Numbered from the stretch's first letter, positions 54,720 to 64,000 are shown. The stretch is DNA of 64,000 nt from Ignavibacteria bacterium (GCA_019694675.1 JAIBBK010000044.1:1-64000), one strand, 5' to 3'. The notes: generated by a model from the sequence alone, not told the origin. Numbers and translations: made by a program.

Positions 54720-55121
54720 TTGACAAACGACGATTACCGGGGCAGTACCTCTTTTCTGGCTAAGCATTTATTTAACCTGCTCGGTATTCTCTGCGTATGC
54801 CTCGCAGTAATCGGTATTGTGCTTCCCGTAATGCCTACAACCGTCTTTCTCCTTCTTGCCGCGTACTTTTTTGCAAGGGGGTCAAGGAGGTTTCACGACT
54901 GGCTTATGCGCAACAGGCTGTTCGGAAGCTATGTCAGAAATTACAGGGAAGGAAAGGGCATGACCGCTAATGCGAAGTTGTTTTCAATATCCTTCCTTTG
55001 GGCAGGGATCCTGTTCTCTCTTTATCTTACAAGCCTTCTTTGGCTTCAGGTCTTGCTCATTCTTGTCGCAATAGGTGTGACAATTCACATTCTCGCAATT
55101 AAGACTCACAAAGAAGCGTGA
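54720..55121 (+). CDS. DUF454 (YbaN-like) inner-membrane protein
   Basis: About 133 residues from the TTG at 54720. An upstream ATG at 54615 would place the terminator hairpin inside the coding region and add 35 unrelated residues. The DUF454 pattern is clear: LLGILCVCLAVIGIVLPVMPTTVFLLLAAYFFARGSRRFHDWL, then NRLFGSYVRNYREGKGM and two more hydrophobic helices. Function is unknown in all bacteria. It sits between the aminopeptidase and alaS. Confidence 0.82.
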   Translation: MTNDDYRGSTSFLAKHLFNLLGILCVCLAVIGIVLPVMPTTVFLLLAAYFFARGSRRFHDWLMRNRLFGSYVRNYREGKGMTANAKLFSISFLWAGILFSLYLTSLLWLQVLLILVAIGVTIHILAIKTHKEA

Positions 55122-55238
55122 GATTAGTTTAGACGTCCAATCCGGTATTCCTGTCTGAATAAACCTCAACGTGAAACATTATTGTATTTCCTATGAGAAA
55201 CGATAGGATTATCTTAAAGGCTTACTAACTCATCTACT

Positions 55239-57947
55239 TTGAATTCCGGAGAAATTAGAAAATCGTTCCTGGATTTTTTCGCCGGGAAGGGGCACACAAT
55301 AGTTCCTTCCTCTCCCGTCGTTCCATATGACGACCCTACATTGCTATTCACCAACGCGGGCATGAACCAGTTCAAGGATGTATTCCTCGGAAAGGGAGCG
55401 CGGGAATATTCCCGCGCGGCAGACACTCAAAAATGCATTCGTGCAGGAGGCAAGCACAACGACCTGGAAGAAGTGGGCATGGACGGCTATCACCATACCT
55501 TCTTTGAAATGCTCGGCAACTGGTCCTTCGGAGACTATTACAAGAAAGAAGCGATCGAGTGGGCCTGGGATTTGCTCACCAATGTGTGGAAACTGCCAAA
55601 GGACAGGCTTTGGGCAACTGTCTTTGAGACAGATGATGAAGCCTGGGAAATATGGAGAAACAATACCGATATTCACCATGATCACATTCTACGGTTCGGT
55701 GAGAAGGATAATTTCTGGGAGATGGGAGATACCGGGCCTTGCGGACCCTGTTCGGAAATTCACATTGACCTCACAGTTAACGGATGCAGACCCGAAGACG
55801 TCAATTCAGGGCATGAGGAAGTTATTGAAATCTGGAATCTCGTGTTCATACAGTACAACAGGAAGAAGGACGGAGAACTCGATACTCTTCCCAGAAAACA
55901 TGTTGATACCGGAATGGGATTCGAAAGGATCGTCCGTGTTCTTCAGGGCAGAAGATCGAATTACGAGACCGATATATTTTTTCCGCTCATCGAGAAGATA
56001 GTTTCAATAACCGGGAAGAAATACGAAGGCGACAATGTCTCTTCAATGAATGCAATTGCAGATCATTCAAGAGCTCTGACTTTTGCGATCGCTGACGGAG
56101 CAGTTCCTTCTAACGAAGGGCGCGGTTATGTCTTGCGAAGGATACTCAGAAGAGCTTCAAGGCTGGCCCGCAAACTTGATTATTCAGAGCCGATGATCTT
56201 TCAACTAAGCGATACGATCGCAGGATTGTTCGGTGATGTGTTTCCTGAAGTTGTTCAGAAGAACGACTTCGTGAAGGAGATCATCATGGCTGAGGAAGAA
56301 AACTTCCACAGGACTCTCGACAGAGGTATCTCCCTGTTCACCGAAGTGTGTGACTCGCTGAAGGATACAAAGATCTTTCCGGGCAAAGAGGCATTCAAGC
56401 TTTACGACACTTTTGGTTTTCCGCTTGACCTTACTGAGGTTATGGCGAGGGAGAGAGGGCTTAAGGTTGATGTGCTCAGGTTCGATGAGGAAATGGAGAA
56501 ACAAAGAAACAGAGCTAAGAGCGCACGCAAGGAACATACTGCAGAAGTTGATCTGTCCTTCGAAAAGCTCTCGGGCACAGATCAAGTGTTGTACAATCCG
56601 TATTCCGCAACTGAAAGCGGTGTTAGAACAGAAGTACTCGATTCGCACGCTTCTTCCTCAGGCGGTGAGCTTGTAATTGCCGTCAGGTCAAACCCTTTCT
56701 ATTCGGAATCAGGAGGCCAGGTAAGTGATACAGGTGAGATCATAACTCCGGACGGCGGATCGCTCAAGGTCATTGCTTCGGCTAAGAGCTATATTGTTGC
56801 CGAGGGCACTCATCAGCTTAAGTCCGGCGAAATGGTCACAGCCAAAGTGGATATGAACCGGAGGCATGCTGTTGAAAGAAATCACTCAGCAACGCACCTT
56901 GTGCATGAAGCGCTGAAGAGAGTTCTTGGAAACCATGTCAAACAGGTCGGCTCGCTTGTATCTGATGAGTACCTGCGGTTTGATTTTCCGCATTTCCATA
57001 AGCTTGAAACCGCACAGATCAGGGACATTGAAGCATTGGTCAACTCAAAGATCATGGAATCCATCCCGGTTCAGACTCTCGTTGATGTTCCTATCGAAGA
57101 AGCGAACAGAATTCCGAACGTGAAACAGCTCTTTGGCGAGAAGTACGGATCAAAGGTAAGAGTGGTGATTATAGACGAGAACTTCAGTGCGGAGTTTTGC
57201 GGAGGAACGCACGTCAACAAATCCGCTGACATTGGCCTTTTCAAGATCACCCGGGAGGAAAGCATTGCCGCCGGCACAAGAAGGATCTTTGCAAGAACAG
57301 GAGCCGGAATACTTAACCATCTCAATGAGAAGCTGGCCGAGTCTGAAAGATTGCTTGCAGAGCTCCCGGAAAAATATTCTGCAAAGTATTCCGCTATACT
57401 ACCGGAGCTCAGGCAAAAGATCAATACATCCAACCCCTATGACCTTAAACTGATGATGTCGCTTCTGAATAATCAGGAGCAAAGCGCAGGCGAGATTGCC
57501 GAAGCACGCGAAAAATACCTTGAAGAAAAAAAGGCAGTCGAAAAACAGCTTGCAGCAGCAAAGGCACGTGAGATCGGAGAGGAAATTGACGGCCTTATTG
57601 CAAGATCTCCAAAGGCCGGTTCACACAGCGTTGTAACTGGCAAAGTGGATGCAGGCAATGCAGGTATTAAGGAGATCAGCGAAGAATTCAGAAAGCGCCT
57701 GAAGAACGGCGTCGGATTACTTGCGGCCATGGGAGAAGGAAAGTTTAACCTGATATGCGCAGTTAGCGACGAACTTGTAAAGGAGAAAGGTCTCAATGCC
57801 GGAAAGCTTGTTGCTGATGCGGCAAAACAGCTCGGAGGAGGAGGGGGCGGAAAGCCGAACCTTGCTACTGCAGGCGCCAGGGACGCAGACAAACTTGACC
57901 CGGTTCTTTCGGAATTCAGCAAAACAATTTTACAAATTCTTTCCTGA
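55239..57947 (+). CDS. alaS: Alanyl-tRNA synthetase
   Basis: 902 residues, full length. The start is a TTG: the residues NSGEIRKSFLDFFAGKGH align with the usual AlaRS N-terminus and no in-frame ATG lies upstream. Class II motifs are in the N-terminal catalytic domain (PYDDPTLLFTNAGMNQFKDVFLG, GNWSFGDYYKKEAIEWAWD). The editing domain has RNHSATHLVHEAL and CGGTH with zinc ligands, and the C-terminal DHHA1 domain ends in LGGGGGGKPNLATAGARD. It charges tRNA-Ala and clears mischarged Ser and Gly. It is followed after 3 bases by the nucleotidyltransferase gene. Confidence 0.97.
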   Translation: MNSGEIRKSFLDFFAGKGHTIVPSSPVVPYDDPTLLFTNAGMNQFKDVFLGKGAREYSRAADTQKCIRAGGKHNDLEEVGMDGYHHTFFEMLGNWSFGDYYKKEAIEWAWDLLTNVWKLPKDRLWATVFETDDEAWEIWRNNTDIHHDHILRFGEKDNFWEMGDTGPCGPCSEIHIDLTVNGCRPEDVNSGHEEVIEIWNLVFIQYNRKKDGELDTLPRKHVDTGMGFERIVRVLQGRRSNYETDIFFPLIEKIVSITGKKYEGDNVSSMNAIADHSRALTFAIADGAVPSNEGRGYVLRRILRRASRLARKLDYSEPMIFQLSDTIAGLFGDVFPEVVQKNDFVKEIIMAEEENFHRTLDRGISLFTEVCDSLKDTKIFPGKEAFKLYDTFGFPLDLTEVMARERGLKVDVLRFDEEMEKQRNRAKSARKEHTAEVDLSFEKLSGTDQVLYNPYSATESGVRTEVLDSHASSSGGELVIAVRSNPFYSESGGQVSDTGEIITPDGGSLKVIASAKSYIVAEGTHQLKSGEMVTAKVDMNRRHAVERNHSATHLVHEALKRVLGNHVKQVGSLVSDEYLRFDFPHFHKLETAQIRDIEALVNSKIMESIPVQTLVDVPIEEANRIPNVKQLFGEKYGSKVRVVIIDENFSAEFCGGTHVNKSADIGLFKITREESIAAGTRRIFARTGAGILNHLNEKLAESERLLAELPEKYSAKYSAILPELRQKINTSNPYDLKLMMSLLNNQEQSAGEIAEAREKYLEEKKAVEKQLAAAKAREIGEEIDGLIARSPKAGSHSVVTGKVDAGNAGIKEISEEFRKRLKNGVGLLAAMGEGKFNLICAVSDELVKEKGLNAGKLVADAAKQLGGGGGGKPNLATAGARDADKLDPVLSEFSKTILQILS

Positions 57948-57950
57948 CGA

Positions 57951-58952
57951 ATGAAAGTAATAATTCCCGTAGCCGGATTCGGCACCAGGCTCAGACCGCA
58001 TACTCTCATTAAGCCGAAGGTGCTTCTCAATGTCGGCGGCAAGCCGATGATACACTATATCATTGAACAGCTCATCAAAGATAAGCTGGCTACATCCATA
58101 ATTCTCATAACGGGATTTCTTGGCGATATGATAAAAGATTATCTCGACTCTGCATTTGATTTCCCGTTCACTTATATAGTGCAGGATGAGCCAAAGGGAC
58201 TTGGGCATGCAGTCTATTGCGCCAAGCAGTGTTTTCCTGAAAATGATGAGGCACTTATCATACTTGGCGACACGTTGTTTGATGTTGATCTGAAAAAGCT
58301 CGTAGACAACAGGCATTCTGTAATTGGTGTAAAGAAGGTCGATGACCCGAGAAGATTCGGCGTTGTGGAAAAGAACAAGGCTGGCATGATAACGAGGTTC
58401 GTGGAGAAACCTGCATCCGCAAAGGTTTCAGCATCAAACGAAGCAATAGTTGGTTTGTACTATCTGAAGAACTCCGGCTCTCTGTTCTCTTCTCTTGAGC
58501 ATGTGATGGAAAGCAACATAACTGTGAAGGGTGAATTTCAGCTTACGGACGCTCTTGAGCATATGATAAACGGGAAAGACAGGATGACGACATTTTACGT
58601 TGACGGCTGGCTGGACTGCGGCAAACCTGAGACTCTGCTTGAAACGAACAGATACATTCTTTCAAAGAAGAAAAGGTCAAAAGTGTCCTGCGAAGATTCC
58701 GTGATCATCCATCCCGTGCATGTTGGAAGGAACGTGACAATCAGAAGAAGCGTAATAGGCCCCCATGCTACGATAAATGACGGGTGCTGTATAACCGATT
58801 CCGTAATTGAAAACTCCGTAATTGAAATGAATTCTCTGATTGAAAACTGTATTCTCACCGGCTCTATCATTGGTGAATCTGTCACGGTTCGCAATTCAAA
58901 AGCATCACTGAATCTGGGCAATAATTCTGAATTAATCCAAAACCAGAACTGA
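57951..58952 (+). CDS. Sugar-phosphate nucleotidyltransferase (RmlA/GlmU-like)
   Basis: 333 residues. The N-terminal pyrophosphorylase domain starts MKVIIPVAGFGTRLRPHTLIKPK with the GxGTRLRP-x-T-x-x-x-P-K signature, and LIILGDTLFDVDL gives the metal-binding GD. Past ~245 the sequence becomes short hexapeptide-like strands (IHPVHVGRNVTIRRSVIGPHATINDGC), a left-handed beta-helix tail. It activates a sugar-1-phosphate, probably as dTDP- or UDP-sugar for glycans; the exact substrate is open. It is co-transcribed with alaS and the DUF885 gene (1-base gap). Confidence 0.88.
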   Translation: MKVIIPVAGFGTRLRPHTLIKPKVLLNVGGKPMIHYIIEQLIKDKLATSIILITGFLGDMIKDYLDSAFDFPFTYIVQDEPKGLGHAVYCAKQCFPENDEALIILGDTLFDVDLKKLVDNRHSVIGVKKVDDPRRFGVVEKNKAGMITRFVEKPASAKVSASNEAIVGLYYLKNSGSLFSSLEHVMESNITVKGEFQLTDALEHMINGKDRMTTFYVDGWLDCGKPETLLETNRYILSKKKRSKVSCEDSVIIHPVHVGRNVTIRRSVIGPHATINDGCCITDSVIENSVIEMNSLIENCILTGSIIGESVTVRNSKASLNLGNNSELIQNQN

Positions 58953-58953
58953 T

Positions 58954-60576
58954 ATGAATGACTCTACAGGTTTCGGGGAGTTGTCCCGTGAGGTCTATCT
59001 GAAGATTCTCGAGTTTTTTCCCGACAAGGGATCTTACCTTGGGCTTCATGAGTACGACGGCCTCATACCGGATATTTCCGAAGCAAGCATAAATGAGATT
59101 CTCACTGTCTATTCCGGATACCTTGATCGGCTTGGCAGGATAGACAAAAGCAAGCTCACTTCAAAGGAGAGTCTGGAATATGATCTCTGCGAATGGCATC
59201 TGAACACCGAGATCTTCATGACAACCCGGATCGCCGCATACAGATACAACCCCATGATCTATGCATTCATGTTCGGGCAGATACACGGTTACATCAGCAG
59301 AGATTATGCCCCGTTTGAAGAAAGATTTCGATCTGTTGTCTCGGTAATAGACAGAGTCCCGGCTATTCTCCGTGAAGCCTCTTTGTTGCTCAATGAGAAG
59401 CTTCCTGCCATATTATGCGAGAAGGCCACTGCATTCTTCAAAGGATATATTGATTCATTCACATCTGAACTGCCGGGGCTTATGGATGAGATGAAAGTAA
59501 GTGATGAGTTATCGGCGACTTTTCATGAGAAGAAAGATATTGCAGTTAAGTCTGTAAAGGATTTTATTGAATTGATCGAATCAAGATCTGACCCTGAATG
59601 CAAGGATTATGTGCTCGGGAAGGATAGATTCATGGAAATGCTGAAGATCACTGATCATGTTGAGATACCTTTCCATGAACTGAAGAAACTTGGGGAGGAT
59701 GAGCTCAAAAGACTGCATGACAGGATCGCAGAACTCGAGTCTGTTCATAAGGTTGAAGGTGGCATTTACAAGATAGAACATGAGCACCCGTCAGCCGAAA
59801 CTCTGGTGAACGAGACCGCATCCACATTGCAGGAGCTCGTTGATTACATCAGAACCAAAGACATTGTTGATCTGCCTGACAGGCTCAACTGCATCGTTGC
59901 CGAAATGCCGGAATACATGAAATTCGGTTTTGCAGCGATGGATACGGCAGGCCCTTACGAAAAATCGGACGAATCATTCTATTATGTCAGTCTTCCCGAA
60001 AAAGACTGGCCTGAAGAGAAGATTGAGGAGTGGATGACGCAGTTCAACTATCCAACTCTTAAGCTTATCTCAATTCACGAGGCTTTCCCGGGGCACTATA
60101 CACATTTTCTCAATGCATACAAAAATCCATCGGACCTTTCAAAGATACTGATCTCTTATGCTTATGTGGAAGGCTGGGCACACTATACCGAGGAAATGAT
60201 GATAGAGCTTGGATACGGAAATTCGGATTACAAGACTGAGATCGGAATGCTGCTTGAAGCATTGGTCAGATGCTGCAGGTACATTGCAGCCATAGGAATT
60301 CATTGCGAAGGAATGTCAATTGACGAAGCAAAGAAATTTTTTGTTGAGAATGCATTCATGGCAGAAGCAACTGCAGAGGAAGAGGCAAAGCGAGGGGCAT
60401 TCGATCCCGGTTATCTCAGTTACACTCTGGGCAAGATTCTGCTGAAAGATCTGAAGCGGAAATATTTTGGGAAGTTCGGCGACAAGAGATCCCTGAAAGA
60501 CTTTCACAATTCTGTTGTGAAGCTCGGTGCACCTTCATTCAGGATTGCTGAGAGATTCATTCTGAGCGAAAACTGA
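58954..60576 (+). CDS. DUF885-family metallopeptidase-like protein
   Basis: 540 residues, no signal peptide. The family motif is ISIHEAFPGHYTHFLNAYK (HExxPGHY, with the second His usual for DUF885 replaced by Tyr), plus YVEGWAHYTEEMMIELGYG further on, which supplies the likely third ligand region. DUF885 proteins are predicted zinc carboxypeptidase-like hydrolases with mostly untested substrates. The lack of a signal places it in the cytosol. It is third in the alaS transcript and converges on the BatA gene 3 bases later. Confidence 0.85.
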   Translation: MNDSTGFGELSREVYLKILEFFPDKGSYLGLHEYDGLIPDISEASINEILTVYSGYLDRLGRIDKSKLTSKESLEYDLCEWHLNTEIFMTTRIAAYRYNPMIYAFMFGQIHGYISRDYAPFEERFRSVVSVIDRVPAILREASLLLNEKLPAILCEKATAFFKGYIDSFTSELPGLMDEMKVSDELSATFHEKKDIAVKSVKDFIELIESRSDPECKDYVLGKDRFMEMLKITDHVEIPFHELKKLGEDELKRLHDRIAELESVHKVEGGIYKIEHEHPSAETLVNETASTLQELVDYIRTKDIVDLPDRLNCIVAEMPEYMKFGFAAMDTAGPYEKSDESFYYVSLPEKDWPEEKIEEWMTQFNYPTLKLISIHEAFPGHYTHFLNAYKNPSDLSKILISYAYVEGWAHYTEEMMIELGYGNSDYKTEIGMLLEALVRCCRYIAAIGIHCEGMSIDEAKKFFVENAFMAEATAEEEAKRGAFDPGYLSYTLGKILLKDLKRKYFGKFGDKRSLKDFHNSVVKLGAPSFRIAERFILSEN

Positions 60577-60579
60577 AAA

Positions 60580-62712
60580 TCAGGATTCTCCGCGCTCCAG
60601 CTTTCTGGAATAAAATTTTTCAACTGCCAGTGCCGCAAGTGCAAGGAGTATGAAGTAAGGCCACAATTGTCTTCCTTTCCTGGAAGCAAGATAAGACTCT
60701 TGGATTTCATTCCATTCTGAATAATCAGCTGAGCTGAATCCTTTTGCATTCAATTCATTCAGGAGTTTGCCTTTTTCCATTCTGAGCAGATTGCTTTCAC
60801 CTGCATTATGATTAAGTGCAAAGGCAGAAGTTCTGCCGGCTGAATCTATGAATGTGTAGATGCCGGGGAATGACGAAAAATCCGAGTACTGAAGCATGAA
60901 GTAAGCCGACCCGGCATTGAGCTGTTCGATCTCTATGGAATCTGATTCGCCCTTGGGATTGATTACTTTTATTGGTCTGTTAATTCCGCTTAACCTTACG
61001 ATGTTTTGCTGTCCCACCTCATATCTCGGGTGAAGTTCAAGGTTTGACGAAAGATAATTGACTGACCTTGTAAGCAAAGGAACAAAGATACTGCTCACTC
61101 CAAGATTACCTGCTTCTGAAGAAAGCGGCATTGAGAAAACTATCAGCTTCCCCTCTCCTGTCGAGACCTCTGAAAGGAAAGGATCGGCATTCGCAAACCG
61201 GATGATAGGCTTAACTTTGTCTGACAGCAGAACTCTGAAATACTCCTTTGTATTCGGCGCATCAATCTCTCCTCCGCTTGTAAGGTTAAGCCCCTTGTTT
61301 CTGAAAACGCCTTTAAGCAGAGGATGATCGAAATCAACATCAGAAAGAGACTGATTGGCTTCATTCTCAAGAGTTACCTTATTTGTTAGCCTAAGATTGC
61401 CGGCAAGTCCGAACAAGTTGTCATTGAAGGATGACTGCTCTGTCTCCCGTGAAGGAAAATAAAGCACTCCGCCTCCCCTTTCCAAAAAATTCTTTACACT
61501 CTCCGATTCCTCAGAACTTATTGATTTCCTTCCTGCAATTATCAGCACATCCGCATTCTCAAGACTGTTATCAATGATATCGCTTTTTGAGATGTCGTAA
61601 AGCCCGGAAGTTTCTCCGGTTTCCGTTGCCATTATTGACTGTGCAGTACGCAGTGCAATCTCCGGATAGGCAGATTCTGAGGACGATCCGCTAACGATCT
61701 TAACCCTTATCTTATCGGGAATTGTAAAAGTGATAAACTCGCTGTTGTCCTGTTTCAGCTGATCATCAGATTCACTCGTTCCTGCAAGCTGAGCCTCGGC
61801 TGTATTCGTTCCTGATTTGTCAGTCCTGAAAGATACCACCGCTTCCTTGCTTTCGTTTGTTCCAAGATCTGTAAAGAAATCTCCGTAGTAACTACCGTTC
61901 AGAAAGAACTTTGCACCTGTGTTTTCCTGCCCGAACCTCGAATAATTGTGGACCATAAAATCACCCCTTGATTCCATTCCGGCAAGAACTGTTCCCTGAT
62001 TTGAAAATCCGCTGTCAATTGAAATATTGTTCAGATCATCCATTCCGCAGTTGACAACATAGAGATTCACTTTTCTGAGACGGTCAGGCAATTTCAAACC
62101 TGCACTGCCAGAGTAGTTTACAGACTGATTGTCCGTGATTATGAACAGATCACCTGCAGAGCCGGAAGAATTCTCAAATAGTTTAGCAGCGGTGATCAAG
62201 GCTTCGTTGAAGTTGAAGGGCTTGAAAGATACTTCCGACCTCTCCAGTTTCTCAACAGCCTCATTGGCCGTAAGAGAAAGCAGTTCCGCTGAAGAATTGC
62301 CAATTTCCGAATTCCTGACGAAGTATATCTCACGGTTTCCTTCAAGCGAATTCAAGACACTCCTGACTGACTCCTTTGCATTTGAAAATACCCTGCCTCC
62401 GTCAGCGCTCATGCTGAATGAATTATCAAGAATTATCACGGCACCGGATGCTCCCGAATAAGTCCCGCCTGATCCTTTGAGGACAGGGTCAGCAAAGCCC
62501 AGGACCAGAAATGCAATTGCGAGAATTCTTAGTGCAAGAAGTATGAGCTGCCTCAGCTTTATCCTTCGCATTTTTGACTTCTGAAGCTCCTTAAGAAATC
62601 TGAGCGTACTGAATTCGATCTTTCTTACCTTACTGAGATTCAGAAGGTGAATGAGTATCGGTACTGAAATGGCCGCGAGCCCAAAAAGTATAAGCGGATT
62701 AAGAAATGTCAT
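60580..62712 (-). CDS. BatA-domain membrane protein with von Willebrand factor A-like region
   Basis: About 710 residues from the ATG at 62712. The N-terminus MTFLNPLILFGLAAISVPILIHLLNL and the KMRRIKLRQLILLALRILAIAFLVLGFADP segment are the BatA/TIGR02226 N-terminal two-helix domain. A vWA domain follows with a MIDAS-like ILDNSFSMSADG motif. A GATase1-like region (DVLIIAGRKSISSEESESVKNFLERGGGVLYFP) and a C-terminal membrane helix complete it. Such proteins occur with MoxR-type chaperones in Bacteroidota, but no moxR, batB or batD is in the window. It is a single gene. Confidence 0.87.
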   Translation of the reverse strand: MTFLNPLILFGLAAISVPILIHLLNLSKVRKIEFSTLRFLKELQKSKMRRIKLRQLILLALRILAIAFLVLGFADPVLKGSGGTYSGASGAVIILDNSFSMSADGGRVFSNAKESVRSVLNSLEGNREIYFVRNSEIGNSSAELLSLTANEAVEKLERSEVSFKPFNFNEALITAAKLFENSSGSAGDLFIITDNQSVNYSGSAGLKLPDRLRKVNLYVVNCGMDDLNNISIDSGFSNQGTVLAGMESRGDFMVHNYSRFGQENTGAKFFLNGSYYGDFFTDLGTNESKEAVVSFRTDKSGTNTAEAQLAGTSESDDQLKQDNSEFITFTIPDKIRVKIVSGSSSESAYPEIALRTAQSIMATETGETSGLYDISKSDIIDNSLENADVLIIAGRKSISSEESESVKNFLERGGGVLYFPSRETEQSSFNDNLFGLAGNLRLTNKVTLENEANQSLSDVDFDHPLLKGVFRNKGLNLTSGGEIDAPNTKEYFRVLLSDKVKPIIRFANADPFLSEVSTGEGKLIVFSMPLSSEAGNLGVSSIFVPLLTRSVNYLSSNLELHPRYEVGQQNIVRLSGINRPIKVINPKGESDSIEIEQLNAGSAYFMLQYSDFSSFPGIYTFIDSAGRTSAFALNHNAGESNLLRMEKGKLLNELNAKGFSSADYSEWNEIQESYLASRKGRQLWPYFILLALAALAVEKFYSRKLERGES

Positions 62713-62887
62713 CAAATGATCTAATGACCCAAGATAGTTTTTCGGTTCGTTTAACTAAATGCACAAGTGAAGAGTTCATTATTCAAATTAGTACCTTGAC
62801 ATCTGCCGCAGTAAATGAGATGCAACAAAGCTTGAATCAAGTTTTATCTGTAATTTTTGATATATAATAGCAATATTAAAACAACAC

Positions 62888-63520
62888 ATGCAGGCTTCGA
62901 TATTTCTCAACGGCAAACTGCCTTCCCGGAAAGTTATAAAAAAGCTCCTCGAAGCGGATAGCTTGATCATAGGAGCGGACGGCGGCGGCAACTTACTGCA
63001 TAAGATGAATATAATTCCAGGTGCGGTAATAGGCGATATGGATTCAATATCAACGGATTCAATTGCGTTCTTCAGGAAATCAGGAGTGAAAGTCCTGCAT
63101 CTCAGGGAACAGGAAACCACGGACTTTGAGAAGTGCCTGATGTTTTGCTGCAAGAAGGGAGTGAACAAAGCCCTTGTGTTTGGTGCAACAAGCATGAGGC
63201 CGGATCATACGCTTAACAACTTCAGCGTAATGAAGAGATACAAAAGCGGTATGGCAATCAGCCTGATCACGGAGGAATATGAGATATTCTTTGCCGAGAA
63301 GCATCTGGAATTCAGCTATCCTAACGGCGAAAACTTCTCAATGCTGGGCATGCCTGTGGCAAGATCTGTAACTACGAGTGGCCTTCAGTACAGATTGAAA
63401 AATGAGGATCTGATATTCGGTGAAAAAGAAGGTTCGCTCAACAAGTCAGTTTCAGACACTGTAATTGTGAATCATAAAGGCGGCGACTTACTTGTATTCA
63501 GAAAGCATTTCTTAAATTGA
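62888..63520 (+). CDS. Thiamine pyrophosphokinase
   Basis: 210 residues. It transfers pyrophosphate from ATP to thiamine. LIIGADGGGNLLHKMNIIPGAVIGDMDSI carries the metal and ATP-binding acidic residues; QETTDFEKCL and GATSMRPDHTLNN are further TPK signatures, and a C-terminal thiamine-binding domain follows (TSGLQYRLKNEDL). No TPP riboswitch is visible upstream. The truncated SSS transporter starts immediately after its stop, suggesting thiamine or precursor import (inference). The product would supply cofactor to enzymes such as the E1 at 19.9 kb. Confidence 0.93.
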   Translation: MQASIFLNGKLPSRKVIKKLLEADSLIIGADGGGNLLHKMNIIPGAVIGDMDSISTDSIAFFRKSGVKVLHLREQETTDFEKCLMFCCKKGVNKALVFGATSMRPDHTLNNFSVMKRYKSGMAISLITEEYEIFFAEKHLEFSYPNGENFSMLGMPVARSVTTSGLQYRLKNEDLIFGEKEGSLNKSVSDTVIVNHKGGDLLVFRKHFLN

Positions 63521-64000
63521 ATGGAAAACTTCAGAGTTGCACTTTCTACAAATGACTACCTGATAATCCTTGCCTACTTTGTTGCGGTCCTCATTATCGG
63601 TTTCAAGACAAAGACCGAACAGGGTTCAATAAAGGACTATCTTGTAGCAGGAAGAACATTGACCCTGCCGGCATTCGTTGCCACGCTTGTTTCCACTTTC
63701 TACGGCGGTGTTCTCGGGATCGGCGAGTTCACATATAAGTTCGGTGTTTCGGGATGGCTGCTGTATGCATTCCCCTACTATGTTTTTGTGATCGTCTTTG
63801 CGCTTTATCTTTCTGACAGGGTGCGAAAGACTCATCTCTACACTATTCCCGACAAGCTTAACAGGATATACGGAAGAAAGGTGGGCATACTTGGCGGCTT
63901 CTTTGTCTTTCTGATGTCAACCCCGGCTCCCTATCTGTTCATCATGGGAATACTGATCAGCATAATTTTCTCGATCAAGCTGTTCTATGCAATGATCTTT
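63521..64000 (+). CDS. Sodium:solute symporter family protein (truncated by window edge)
   Basis: 160 codons from the ATG at 63521, directly after the TPK stop. The sequence shows SSS features: an N-terminal helix, then KTEQGSIKDYLVAGRTLTLPAFVATLVSTFYGGVLGIGEF, matching the DYxxAGRxL and following TM2 region of the family. Further helices include LLYAFPYYVFVIVFALYLSD. The C-terminal two thirds are outside the window. Co-transcription with TPK suggests, but does not prove, a thiamine-related substrate. Confidence 0.88.
   Translation, partial: MENFRVALSTNDYLIILAYFVAVLIIGFKTKTEQGSIKDYLVAGRTLTLPAFVATLVSTFYGGVLGIGEFTYKFGVSGWLLYAFPYYVFVIVFALYLSDRVRKTHLYTIPDKLNRIYGRKVGILGGFFVFLMSTPAPYLFIMGILISIIFSIKLFYAMIF

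Noticed and set aside
62713-62887. TPP riboswitch upstream of thiamine pyrophosphokinase
   Set aside because: The conserved CUGAGA and downstream THI-box elements are absent.
1-64000. Mobile elements, CRISPR arrays and defence islands
   Set aside because: No transposase, integrase, cas gene, regularly spaced repeats or flanking direct repeats were seen anywhere.

Overview
The window looks like a chromosomal segment of a Bacteroidota/Ignavibacteria-type bacterium. Six secreted proteins end in a type IX secretion (T9SS) type A sorting domain with the NYPNPFNPST signature typical of Ignavibacteria-like genomes. Several genes are preceded by Bacteroidota-type -7 boxes (TAnnTTTG), Shine-Dalgarno sites are often weak, and lipoproteins and beta-barrel proteins are frequent. 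I see no phage, transposon, integron, CRISPR array, rRNA or tRNA. The assignment is inference from protein signatures; no database search was run.

Layout. 1-5.3 kb: a truncated RlpA gene, an Omp28-like T9SS protein, then a minus-strand operon (SSS transporter, Bcp peroxiredoxin, YghO-like acyltransferase) ended by a shared terminator. 5.4-8.6 kb: two coupled thioredoxin-fold proteins, facing a fumC operon whose second gene resembles iodotyrosine deiodinase. 8.6-14 kb: a minus-strand surface-protein cluster made of a dockerin-ended beta-helix protein and two tandem paralogous T9SS proteins, closed by a strong terminator. 14.4-19.9 kb: a tight five-gene operon (conserved unknown, fumarylacetoacetase, lipoprotein, SelD, MnmH). 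19.9-27 kb: an actinobacterial-type E2-E1 fusion 2-oxoglutarate dehydrogenase/decarboxylase, a barrel protein and paaABCD for phenylacetyl-CoA epoxidation. 27-31 kb: small secreted proteins, a sulfotransferase gene broken by one stop codon, a P-loop protein and a lipoprotein. 31-36.6 kb: TerC, an EF-G-2-type GTPase, MscS, then def-fmt. 36.6-50 kb: large surface proteins (beta-propeller, FG-GAP/choice-of-anchor D, a GNDxY-repeat solenoid, an Asp-box protein with dockerin) and a TylF-type methyltransferase. 50-55 kb: a GNAT, a secreted nuclease downstream of rpsR, an M1 aminopeptidase with T9SS signal and a DUF454 protein. 55-64 kb: alaS, a sugar nucleotidyltransferase and a DUF885 peptidase-like gene, facing a BatA-domain protein, then thiamine pyrophosphokinase and a truncated SSS transporter.

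How the parts fit. Central metabolism (fumC, 2-oxoglutarate dehydrogenase) would receive carbon from aromatic catabolism: fumarylacetoacetase yields fumarate and acetoacetate, and the phenylacetate route yields acetyl-CoA and succinyl-CoA. selD-mnmH implies selenium use for tRNA wobble modification. The accessory content is mainly surface protein display. The observations most worth following are the dockerin proteins beside T9SS-anchored proteins with a possible cohesin-like N-terminal region, the IYD-like flavoprotein, the GNDxY solenoid, the three-arm RNA element between rpsR and the nuclease gene, and the in-frame stop in the sulfotransferase.
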